64,000 bases of DNA from Cyprinus carpio (taxonomy: Eukaryota; Chordata; Actinopteri; Cypriniformes; Cyprinidae): NCBI RefSeq assembly GCF_018340385.1, contig NC_056595.1, positions 6,480,691 to 6,544,690 of the forward strand, in the 5' to 3' direction. The notes beneath the pieces are model-generated. The model searched no databases. It was not told the origin of the DNA and saw nothing but the letters and a program-made list of their open reading frames with translations. Position numbers and translations under genes: made by a program. Of this stretch, positions 9,824-22,533 are shown in pieces (positions within the stretch are counted from its first letter, which is position 1; each line of letters begins with the position of its first letter).

Positions 9824-12800
9824 CTGGGCAGAAAGAGAAAACAAGAGTGATAGATTGAGTCGAAGGGAAAACAAAACAACCTTGTAAACCAAAGAGTCAT
9901 AAAGCACTAAGACCTAGCAAAAAAACATGGAATAAAAAGCCCAACCGCTGCTATTGCAGGTGGCTAACCCAGAGTACTCCACCTGCTTCTCTGATAGCAG
10001 CACAAATCAGAGGTTGAAGGACTGAACATAGAAAGAAACATTAGAGACAGTCACAGAGCTCCAAATAAGGCCTCTTTTCTTAGAACAGCCACATAGCACA
10101 AGCAGCACCCGCAACACCAACAGCATCAGCACATTGAAAAAGCTGCATGGCTTGCATTTGAAAACAAAGCTGGAGCCAGATGACAGAAAAAGGGATGGGA
10201 ATCTTATTCCATTTAACACTACTTGTAATACTTTTAAGGAAGCACCAAATATTTAAGTATAACTACTTTGTATGATATATTATATTGTGTGTATTTGTTT
10301 TTATTTTGGATTATAAAATGTACTAAACAAAAACAATAGTATTTTTGCAACATACTTTAACTTACCTAAAGTTTATTACAACAACTTATTCCCAATGTTT
10401 ATCTTCATATTAGAAGACACATAATACATATTGTCATATGAAAGAAAAAAAAAATGGTTTACAATGTGATGACTTAATTCAGTAAATGTCAGTGAATTTG
10501 CTGATTGAGTTTGAAAGGCTGATTCATTTAACATTAGATGCAAGCTCATGCATTAGAACTAAGTTTATACATTGAACATTCAAGAACTGTTAACAGAGCC
10601 GAACAGCATGAAGATACTTTGCTTGCAGTATTTTGTAACAATGGTTCTCGATTCCCACCCCTAGGAAGAAATGATTAGTGCACCTTCTAGCAACATCTCA
10701 TTGCCCTGTTACACTGAATGCAGTGCATGTTCAAGGCATGGCATGATGGCCTCTGATCCATCTGTCCAGTCCCTTCAAGATGGCAATGGGCTCTCAGGTG
10801 CTGCACTGGGAGTGGTGGAGTGTCAGCCTGGTGCAAGAATTACACTCACCCACTATACCTGCCCTATCAGAGAAGTGGCCGCGGTCCAAGAGTCAAACTC
10901 ACCTTAGATTTAGCAGAGTCACTGGTTGGTGAATCTGTGGAGTAAAAAAATGATACATGGTTAGTAGTTTGCACATGTCCTTCTACTGATCTAAAAACTG
11001 ATATAGAGACAGTAGGTGATAAGCAGAGAAACATATGCATGAAGAAAGGGTGTGCATGACAACAAGAGCATGGCAAACAACAGGAGAGAGAAATCATGGG
11101 GAATATGGATCCAATGCAGACGTGCATGCAAACGAACGAGTGAGTGCTGTTTTATCATAACACTCACATACAGATTCACCAGTAGGGGGCAATCTTTCAC
11201 GTGTAAGACCATCCAGCAAACACAGACAATATGGTAACATGAATCTGGTACAAAATGAATTTTTGTGGTTGCAGATGAGATCAGTTGGACTTGATGAACC
11301 TTTTTATGAAGGACTAAATTTGCCTAATAGGATGCATGGAGAGTGACACAAAACCACAGAGTACACACAATGATAAGGGTCTTGCAGGCAGTGTCATTGA
11401 GTGACATTTATATTATATGACCTCTATTGAAATCTGTAACCATCTGATTCTGACATACTAGGATCCTTAGAAGCAGACATATAGAACCTATAATTGTAAG
11501 AGGAAACCAGAGAAAAAAATAATTCTCTATAAATCTTAAGTAGAATACAGGTATAATTTTAAGTAATCAGGATAATACTGGGTTCCATACAAGTTAAAGC
11601 CATCTGTGACATTCTGTCAGTTGCAACAGAAAATAATTTTGACTTGTCTCTCAGTAAAAACACATAAAAAACTGTTAACATTAAAATATACACAAATATA
11701 CTTCAATCAGAAAATAATGTGGCTATATACAGTATGCAACCTAAAGTTTGTCTGTATATAACAGCAGCCCCACTAATAACAGGACCACGTAGACAACTTT
11801 AAAACTCAAATAACACATTTTTATGAAGTAGATTTAATGTAAGAGCTTCAACAAAAATAAAGTTTCACATATCTTTAAACACCTCTAAAGACTTGAGTTC
11901 TAAGTACATTTTTTCCAAACAAGTCAAAATTATTTTCTGCATGTCACAGATGCTGTCCACACAGCTTATCTTTTTTTATCCTGGATGTTCCTTTTAGTGA
12001 ATTTAGTGTTTTCTAATGGTAACTGGAAATTTTGCATTTAAACAGTTAATTCTGCAACCCTTTCTGCTCTAAGCTCAAGTACAATGTGTAAAATTCAGAA
12101 ATGGATGTTTAATGACAGTGCTGAGACTGGTCTGATGTGTTCTGTCATGACTACAGTGAAGACGAGACACTTGAGACATGAACCAAGCTCAGAAGTGACA
12201 GGGGTCAGAGAGGGGCTAGCTACATAAAAAAGATGACACTATGGGAAGACAGAATGGCAGCAAGGAAAAGTTAAACAACCAATTCACTGCTGTCTTTGCT
12301 CCCATTTCATTTTCCATGGCAAAGACTACACATTTTGGAGGCTTATTTCTTCTGTGTCGAGCCGAGCCCCCCTGCACACCCCTTGGTGGTGACGAATGGT
12401 ATGACCGCGTGATATTCAGAGCCGAGTATCATTACCATGCTGTCTCTCTGTTTGGCCAGCGTTCAGAGAGAAAGAGAGAGGGGCGAGAGACAGCGAAGAG
12501 CCTTTGAGACAGCAGCACTGCTCTACGCCAGGTAAACTCACAAACCACACCCCACAGAACCCAACACTTCTGCTGCGCTTTCCCATTGCACTTTTTGTTC
12601 TTTTTCGTTCTCTCCATGTCATAAAATACGAGGGTGTCTGCAGACTAGACAGCTACACTTCGGGCAACAGTCCTCCCTCTTCCTACAGTTCCAGCTGCCC
12701 ATCACGGACACTATTGAGTCCATCAGTGACATCAAGGTGTGACAGACTCCGCCCACTTGTCCTGTGTCAAGATCATTATGTGTGAATGCTGGGAAAGCCT

Positions 12801-15800
12801 TTAGGACACGCGACAGAGGGGCACTAGGGACAGAGGGATCAGAGATTGACCAGCGTGTTCTGCGTTTTGGCTTTAGCTATTAGTTTGTTCTCTCTTGGAG
12901 AAAGAACACAACGTGTTAGTGCAGCAGTTGGCAGAATTACAGGGACGAACCAGTGGAGTTTGAACGCATAGAGAAAGAGACACACTAAGTAGGTGAATCT
13001 CAAAGAAACGGTTGTATTTCACCCCAAAATCCAAAAAAAAAAAAAATTTGCTTAGAGTAAATGAAGCCCAAATGTTTCACTTTTTTATTATTTTGTTTGT
13101 TCTCTCTCAATCTTTCTCAATGTTGATTAAAACAGCTTTTTTAATATAATTTTTTTGTACTGCAGTAATGAAAATATGAGGGAGGAAATATTCCTGTTTA
13201 TGAAAATACACAAATCTAAAGAAGTCTTCACTTTTCTCACTTTTCTACTTTTCTTCACTTTTTTTTATTATTTTTTATTAGTATTTTTTTGGGGGTGAAA
13301 TATGAACCGGCTATGCCTTTGACAGGTTTTGTGAGATCCACACAAACATGACAAATAAGCAAAACAGAAATTGGATAAAGACAGAAAGTTGCCAAAATCA
13401 ACATACTTGAAATTAAACCAGTTAAAGAATGCAAAGTGAAAATCAAAACCAAATAATTCAAGGTCACACCAAGCGAGCTACTGCAGGCAAAAATGTATAA
13501 CACCTTGCCTACCAAACTCACACAGGCTTTGTAATTAAGCCATAGCACAGTTTTTGTTTAAAAACACAAGTTGCTTCTGTTCACAGAAAAGCAAAGCATT
13601 TTTCAGCCATATTAAAAAAAAGTTTTTGTTTTAGTTCATGTGTGCTCTAGATATAATTATTATTTGCAGAAGGTGTAAAAGGTGAACCCGTGTCAGAGAG
13701 GGTCCAACTAAGGGCACATGTTACCTGACACTTCCCCTGGAGAGGTGCCCGTCCGGCCGATATTGGTCAGCAGGTGGTCAATGTTAGGCACAGGCTGAGA
13801 CTCAACAGCACTCTCCTCCTGGACCGTTGTCTGAGTGACATACAGAAAAACAAATCAATGAAGAGTTGGGGCGAGAAACTAGGTTTTTAGTGGATGCAAA
13901 ATTCACCTCCACAATACAAGAGCACATCCACAGTTATGGGGTGTGTTCAAATCCCTGCCTACCTTAGCAAACACATCTAGAAATTACATCATTTTCTGAA
14001 AAAAAAAAAAAAAAATGAATGAAGAAACCAGCTGTACTAATACACACCGTAGGCTCCTTTTCACCCTCCTCAGTGAAGAACCAGTCGTACTGCAAGAGAA
14101 CACCAGACTGCATTCAGAATTATTTCACCATTGCTCAAATACCTGACACATTTGAGAGAGCTGTTTTCTTTCTACATGAGAAGATTAAAGAACTTACATG
14201 CTGAATGAGTGTTTCAACAATCTTGTACTGGTCTGGCATATGTGTCACCATGTGAGTCATATTGTCTTCAGATGTTCTCACCAACGTTGGGCCAAACACA
14301 ATGGCCAGATTCCGCGGCTCCATCTGACACAATGACAAATGAGCAAGATGAGACATTTCTCCCACATATATATAAATACAAAGGGAGTGTTCATAAAGGA
14401 AACAAGAGACCAATGCACCACTTGTTGCCGTTCTGTTTACTTTATTCATTCCTGTTCCTGTTCTTATTGTGTACAAATCATCAGTGCACATTATTATACA
14501 GTAACTTGCTCTGCTTTAGGAGGACGTCAACCAAGCCCTTCCCTCCAACCACATATGGCCATTCATCAATTTTTTTATTGATAAAATCAAGTCCCACCAC
14601 TCTTGAATATCTCATTTCACTCAGAAAATAACAACTACAATGAGCTGCAAACTTTATTTCATGTTTACAAAATAAATAAATATCTGAATCACTGAAAATC
14701 TGGAAAAAAGCTTGAAATCAAAGCTCTGCATTATGTGTTCTGTTCACTTCTGTTGCACGGAAGCGCACATTCTGTGTGTACATCCCTGTGGGCTATCAGA
14801 AATGTTTTACCTTGTTCTTTTCCGAGTTTTCAGCCACAGTTTTGAGATGGGCGGAGAGGAACTTCAGTGTTTCGTAATGATGATCAGGCAACTCATGAAG
14901 CTGGAAAATTAGAGGTTTATTTAGAGTTGCCATAACAGTAAAATTATTACCACTATAAACAAATGGTAATTAGGTCAACTTACCAGTCTTTTGAGCACTT
15001 TGAGTCTCTCTATAGGATCCTCTATTCTGTTGGCATCAATAAAGTCTGCATACTTCTCTATAGAGGCCAGATCATGAAGGAAAATGATTTCAGCTGTCAG
15101 GTGTTGAAAATACGTGGCTATTTCACTCACAGCCACTAGATGGCAAACTACACAACTAATGTTGAGGAAGTGCAAAATACATAAATAAAATATGGGTCAT
15201 AAAGAGCCTCAAGCAAGGGAATTCCAACAAGGACTTTTACCGTTAGTGAAGAGAGGTTCAGGAAGTTTTCTGAAGAAGGATTTGAGTAAACTGCTGATCA
15301 CATTCAAGTCCTTCCATTTCTGTCCAGAACACAGAATTTATTTTGAAAAAAGACAAAAAAGGACCTCCAGCAAGAAGCAGAGAATATGTTACAAACACAT
15401 GAACTACAGTAGATGCTACACTCACATCATCCTGAATATCGATGTCGCCCATGCCCTTGTTATTGAGCTCTTCCTGCATGATGGAGATGGCGGAATTATT
15501 TCCTGGCACTCTGTAAATGCCAGTGTATTCCAGTCCCCGTTCTTCCACCAGCTTACAGCACACTTCAACTATCAGAGGAACAAACTAAAACACACAAAGA
15601 ACGGTCACATGCCTGCAAGCCAATCTAAACCTTTAAAATGCCACACCATATGAATGTGTTGTTTACATAGACAAATATGACTCCAAAATCAGCAGTATGA
15701 AAAACATAACAGGTTCCAATATAATATATCCCACAGACTTAACAATTACTCTTTAAACATTATTAAACACATACAGCTAAAAATATCACTACTGTAGAGA

Positions 15801-18800
15801 GCTCACTCCCTTCTGAAAAAGAAGTGTGCTCAGTTGTGCTAAATGTGCACCTGTAGTTTAAAAGAAAAAAACTGATAAATTCAGATAAATGCATTTATTA
15901 TAAAGTTAAACTATAATACATATTAATTTACAGTGTCCAAAAATATTATTTTCAGTTAGCACTTAAGTATATTACACTTTTAAAATGTACTATACTCCTT
16001 TATCACAAAGGACAGCTTTAGGATGTCACTGAAATGAGCAATGCCAAGTGAAACAGCGAGAGAAAAAGATAATGTTCTTTGTGGTCTTACTCTGTTGGTC
16101 TGAGCTGGAGGACAGTCATCTAGTCTTACTCCAAATGTGATTCCATGAGATGATTTCTTCTCAAATGGCTTTCTCATCAGTCCAGGGATGCCCTTCCGCC
16201 ATGTGCCCTTATCCTTGGGTGGGCTGGTTTCGTCTATTCATAGACAACCATAATAAGAATTTGTCACAGAGACCCTAGTCTCAAAAATAGTGAGCTATAT
16301 ATCTTCTAAGACAGCACCTTACCCAAAATAAACTCACAAGTGATTGATTATGCACTAATCAACAGCACTAATGAAATGACTTGTGACTCACTTACAGTTG
16401 ATTACAGTTTAATGTTAGTATGTTGCTAAGCAAAATACTTTTGGCACAAAAGTACTTAACATACACAAGCACTGTAATGATACTTTAAAGTACTAAATAA
16501 AATACAACGAGCAAGTGCCCTTGATGCTGTTACCTTTATGCATGGCTTTCCTGTCGTGGTCCTTGTTTGGTGAGTGAGGGCTTGTGGCTTTATTCTCCCC
16601 TTTACCACCCAGTAACGTCTGCCTGATGCTCAGGGACTGTCGGGACGCCCTGGGTGAGGTTTCTGTCTTACTGATTGGTGGACTGCAACACACAGAAACC
16701 AAGTCAAGATCTAGAAGAAGCAAGAGACTACAAAATATGATAAGGACCCTTCCCTGTTTCCTGCTTACCTCATTAGAATGTTGTACTCCTTTATTTTCCG
16801 GTTGATGAGGTCTGTGCTAGTTACAGTTGCATTCTACAGAAGGAAGAAGGAAAGAGAGAAAAAAATATCACCACACAAAAGCTGGTGTCAGATGAGTGGG
16901 TGAAATATAAGAGTGGAATCCCCAAACACACCAGAGGGCTTGTGGATAACCCCGCGTTAAAAGAAGACAGACGATGACGTGCTATAGTGAAGATGCCATG
17001 GTTTTTCTGAAAAGTTACTATTTATTTTCAAAAAAGCCCTGGGTTAAGTTCAGCTATTGTAAGAAGGTTCTCTTTCCATGATTCATGAGGAAGTCCCAAA
17101 CATTCTCCATATCTATATCAGGCACTAGACCTGGATAGACTTACCCCATGATTCAAAGATGAAATGTGGTTTCTGTACCACTTACGTCACTAAACGAAAC
17201 TGCAAAAATAATGATTGTTTCATTTTTAAAAACAGGTTTCCCATCTGCCATTGGTCTGCCAAACAGACTGTTCCACCATAAAACCCATGGCAATGGCTGA
17301 GCCGATGTTAAGTCAAATTAATTTATATATCGCTTTTCACAACACACGCTGCTTCAAAGCAGCTTTATAGAAAGTCATATTGTTATGTTTATAATGCCTT
17401 AGTGCGTTACCAGAGAGCAAGTTTTAGGGCTGTGCGATGTGACAATATAAAACTATGATACAAGTGATCCTCAAAAGTAATTAAGGACATAGATAATGTT
17501 AAGTTTTTTTATACTCAAAATGCATCAATGAAGATATAATCAGTTGTCTTAAGTGTGTGTGAATGGGAATCACGGCTTCACCACAATGTCCGAACTGTCC
17601 TGAGCACTTGGATGGACCAACTGAGATTGTAGAGAGAGTGTCAATGGTCCATTTGAGAGATAGGTGGCAGTAATGCACTTATAAGTCTGCAATCCGCCGT
17701 AAAGCAAGAAGAAGAAGATGACACGTCACGTGCCAGCTGTTGAGAAGATCACGCTCAGGACAGTTCGGACATTTTGGTAAATCAGAGGTAAAAAACAATG
17801 TAAATACTGTTCAGTTTCTTGCACAGACCGATCGTTTCGTGTCTTTACACATAGATGTATCGTCACGAGGCACAGGGTTTAATTTGGTTTTGTTTGTGTA
17901 TGTTTTTTGACTCTCAAAGCCATGATTCCCATTCACTTCCATTATATGACTGACAGACTACAATGGAGTTAAACATCTTTGTTTGTGTTCTACTGAAGAC
18001 ACAAAGTAACTTACATCTTAGACGCCCTGGGGGTAAGCAGATTATACATAAACTTTTCATTTTTGGGTGACCTGTCCCTTTAATGGCAGGTAATTCTCCT
18101 TTATTTGTATGTAAGAACAGAAATTGTATTTGGATAAAAAAAAAAAAGAGTATTTATGATTACTGATCAGTCACCTCTTCATCCAAATTGCTGTTCTCTT
18201 GAATGACTCGGATCCAGGACAGCATTTCCTCACGATCTTCCGCCTGGAACAGGTATTCACAGTCTGATGTTGTCAGCCGAAGGACGTTCTTCCGCTTTGT
18301 GTCGCTGTAGGAGATGTCAATCAGACAGGCTTTGATGCTGATTGGCAGAGGCTCTTCTTCAATCTGGGAGTTGGCGTTGGTTTGTCCGTCCCTCTTGTCC
18401 TTGTATAGGTAGAGGCAGTGGCCACGAAGCACAGCATAGATCTGCTTCCATGACCGCATGCCACTGCTAACACGCTGTAGAAAAGCCAACCGAATTATGA
18501 AAATATGATTAAATGAGCCATGTTTGAAATTAAAATAGCAAATATACACAAGTCGCTTGGCAACCGCAGATGGCCTCCATTTTTTAGTTTTGATGAAAAA
18601 CAACAGTCTGATGGTACACTATATTGCTTATTGTAAGTAAAACTCATCCCATAAAATATAGTTGAAATATATAGTAGTTTCTTGCAAGAAGAAGTGTATT
18701 GTGATTATTATTAAAATGAATAACAATTATTATATAAGCTTCTATTATTTTACACCCTAAACCAAAAAATCGCTAAATTCCATAGTCTTATTGTTTCAGT

Positions 18801-21800
18801 GTACCACATATTGTACATGTGTTTTAAATTTTTACTACACTTGAGTGGTTTAAAATATGACAAGATCTCTGTCACTTCTTTGACCAACAATAAATGTTTC
18901 TGAAAGCCTGCCAGCCGTTCTCATTCATTCAGAGGTTTTTTGCCTTGTTGCAACATGTTTACAATATGACAATGACTCCTACAGCATAACAGACCACCAT
19001 GCTCTGAAAACACCTTCATTCAGTACTGGGACCCGGAACTAGAGAAAACATGAATGTGAATTTTGGTGTTTAGTGGTGTTGTACCTTTCCCTTATCTGAG
19101 TTGAGCTGCCGGAAATGAAGTGGACCCTCCTTTGTGGCATCAGTGAAGACATCTGAAGTAGAGTCCTCAGAAGATCTGTCAACAGCCTGAAACACACCAA
19201 ACATGGATCAGCCAGGATTCACTCTTTCTGAAAACTGCCATTGAAAACCCTATGAGATACTTTATCAGTTCAGTAGCTGGAAGACAAATGAGTTCAAAAG
19301 TCCGTAATCAAATTGAACAAGAAGTCAGATTATTACATTTAATTACAAGCAATGCTAAAAGACAGAAAATCTGCTCTGAATAAAGCATTCATTTTAATTA
19401 GGTGTGTCAATCAATTACAATTTTTAATCAAATTAAACGTTGATTCATGAATCAAATTAATAACAAATATCAATATTTACTGCTGAATGAAAATAATGAA
19501 AATAAAGATAATAAAGAAATAATAAAGCTGATTCTGCACATATGATCATATTGATACTCCAAAACAGTAAATGGCAGTACTGCACTTTAATGCTGGTTGC
19601 CACCCATCATAAAAAAAGAAGAAATACAAAGACAACGCAATGTGCAACTGCAGTACTACTGCCACACAAAATCACGTTGGATCATCATCACAATCATTTT
19701 AAGTGCCATTCACCAAAAAGAGAAAAAAACAATTTTTATTGTGAACTTGGATACAGGTCAGGGTGCACAATTAATCAAAATTATCATTAAGTCGACAGAA
19801 TTTATCTAAGGTGTGAACTAATAATAATTGTCATGTATTATCTTTATTACAGCAGTCTCATTTACCTTTCTAAGGCCCTTGAATCCATGCGTGTGTTTAA
19901 TCGACCGCCTGTACAGACACAGTAAACAGAGAGGTCATACAGTGCAAGAGGCAGCAATAGAAGAGGACTGACTCTTCAACCTTGTGGTCACTGTACAGGT
20001 AGCTTATGACTTGACATGTCCTGACTGTAAACTTACCCTCTCTCTTCTTCTCTGTAGTTATCCAAGCCCTCATCGAAGGATCTGGAACGCTCTGATTTAG
20101 CTCCAGAATCTGATTCCAGAATTGTGAGTCGTAAAGAATCTAGGTCGAAGATATGGGAGAACTCATGGTTAAAAACAAAAGCACATTTTTGATGTTACTG
20201 AGATATTGTATGTGTTGGCAGAAATGTTCTTTACCCTGGTCGTGGGACAGTTGTCGGCGTATTACAGGAGAAGGGGAAGTTGGACTGGGTGGGATGGTGG
20301 TGATGATAGGTGTGCTGGAAATCACGGCAGATGCAGGAATGTGTGTGGTGTCATGGTCGTTACTGGAGCTTGATGGCTCGTCTGATGACAACAGATATGA
20401 GACACTCATAAGATTGTCTTTGTTCTATGTGGATTTATGCAGTGCAATAGAGACAACAGAATCAGACGGTCTGGAGGAAACATGCTTACTCATAAAGTTA
20501 GGAAGAAGTGAGCAATCATTATACTGATAAGCCTCCCACACCTTTTCATACAAAGACAAGACAAACACTAGGGCAGAAGATTGCATCACTGGGTAAAATA
20601 TTACATTTTTAACCACAGGATTTCTCATAGTGATTTCTCTCCCTGCAGTCTCCATATACGTAATACACTAATGAACTTTAGGCAGTAAGGCATAATATTT
20701 ACAATACTATAACTTGACTTTAAACTTCATGCATGTTAATTCATCAGTTTGAAAGCCTAGATATTTAAAACCCAGCACTGTCGACTGGTTCTGCATCACA
20801 AAAAAAAAAAAAAAAAAAAAAAAAAAACACCTTTCCAACATTAAACATGGTCTATTAAATACAGTCTACCAAACCCAACACAGTCTACCATAGTTAAATA
20901 TAAACCACACCATAACAAAATAAATAAAAGTTTATCAAATAGAACAGTCTATAAAACCAATCACAAAACATCCTATGAAACCAAACCCAAACCTAGGTAT
21001 AGTAAATTAACTTCAAAACACAGTCTATCAAACAAAACACATTCCACCAAATCAAACACAAAGAGATGATCATTTTCAGAGTGACTGGCATCTCAGGAAC
21101 TAATCCAAAAAAGAGCAATCTTTAATCTAGTTTCCACTGGCATGTTCCATTACTTTGTCATATCACATTTCTGCCCTCTTGTTTGTTTGAGGTTTCTGAG
21201 CTTAGGATGAACTGGAGGGAGTGTGAAAATGTCAGGGAAAGGCAGTGCAAGTTGCTTCCTCAGTCCCGTTGCCTTGGGTGGAATGTGTCAATATGTCACA
21301 TTATCTGTGCCCCTGTGGACTATTTTGTCATGTCCTATAACTGTACTAGTGTACATTACAGTTTGGAGATGCTCCCAGGCACTCCATGAACCCATGTGCT
21401 CCATGAACACTCTTGAGCTACAACACTGTCTAGCTGCATGCATATCAAATCTGGTGGAGTATGGAAATTGTTTCTTAAAAAGCACAACCATTTGTAATGG
21501 CCTATCACAAATGTAAATGTCTATGTGTAGGACATACCTAGTTCATCTCTACGTATGCCTGTAATGGCTAGCGATTGGCCAATATTGTGAGGAAGACTGA
21601 TGACTAGAAAGACACAAAACTTATTCTTTTAAAGCCCCTTTCTCACACACAGACATTAACAGAACTCAGATTACTCATTATTCCTCTCTGCTCAACTTTG
21701 TTTACATTGGGTTGAGCTGTTCATCCTGCTGTTATTATTATTATCATCTCTAAAGCTCTCTATGCAAAGCCTGGGCCATTAAGGATGGAGGAACAGTGTG

Positions 21801-22127
21801 GCCTTTTATATGAGTTATCTGAGCAATAAAAAGCAAATTCATCAAGTCCTGACCTAGTGTGGCAGCACAGTGGAGTAGACAATGACTTCCTTGTTTTAAA
21901 AGTCGTGGGATAAAGTTCAGATGTTTAGTTTACTATGGATAATATAAAACATACATAAAACAATATCCTCTCAGCTGCTTAATGTGATAAATAGGGATTA
22001 AAAAGGAACACATTCTGACAACTGCTTTGGTAAACACACAAGCTACAATAAATAATAATCAAACAATCAAACAGCCAAAATATATGCAGTTTGCATATGC
22101 AAATGCATTTTGAATATGTCAAAGTCA

Positions 22128-22194
<67 letters not shown>

Positions 22195-22474
22195 CACACA
22201 CAAAATAGACTTTTCTGAATTTGGATTGCTTTTATCCAAAGAGACTTGTACAATGTGTACATTTTATCAGTTTACACATTTTCTCTGAATCAAACCCATG
22301 ACCTTAATGTTGCAAGTGCCACTTTAGCTACAGGACAAAAGCATTTAAAACTAAGGTAAAAAACAACATATATGCTATATATTTGTATGTGTATATTTAT
22401 ATATATGTATATATATATATATATTTATGTATATATATATATATATGTTTTTTTTGTTAGATAGATAGATAGAT

Positions 22475-22533
<59 letters not shown>

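Larger units (their letters stand above)
16834..18174 (-). other. arhgap21 intron with nested inverted repeats and MITE
   Basis: The part below 17.3 kb shows nothing distinctive. 17315-17380 resembles a common fish LINE tail (cgcttttcacaacacac, tcaaagcagctttatagaaa). 17559-18085 holds the nested inverted repeats and a reverse copy of the ttaaagggaYagttcacc repeat, listed separately. Confidence 0.5.

Noticed and set aside
12241..12785. possible extra exon in the intron at 12.2-12.8 kb
   Set aside because: Short open frames exist on both strands, but none has suitable splice sites and phase between the exons at 13725 and 10934, and human ARHGAP21 has no coding sequence at that junction.
14209..14631. 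140-codon plus-strand open frame
   Set aside because: Antisense to the RhoGAP exon at 14198-14323 and to its intron; low-complexity, no homology recognised.
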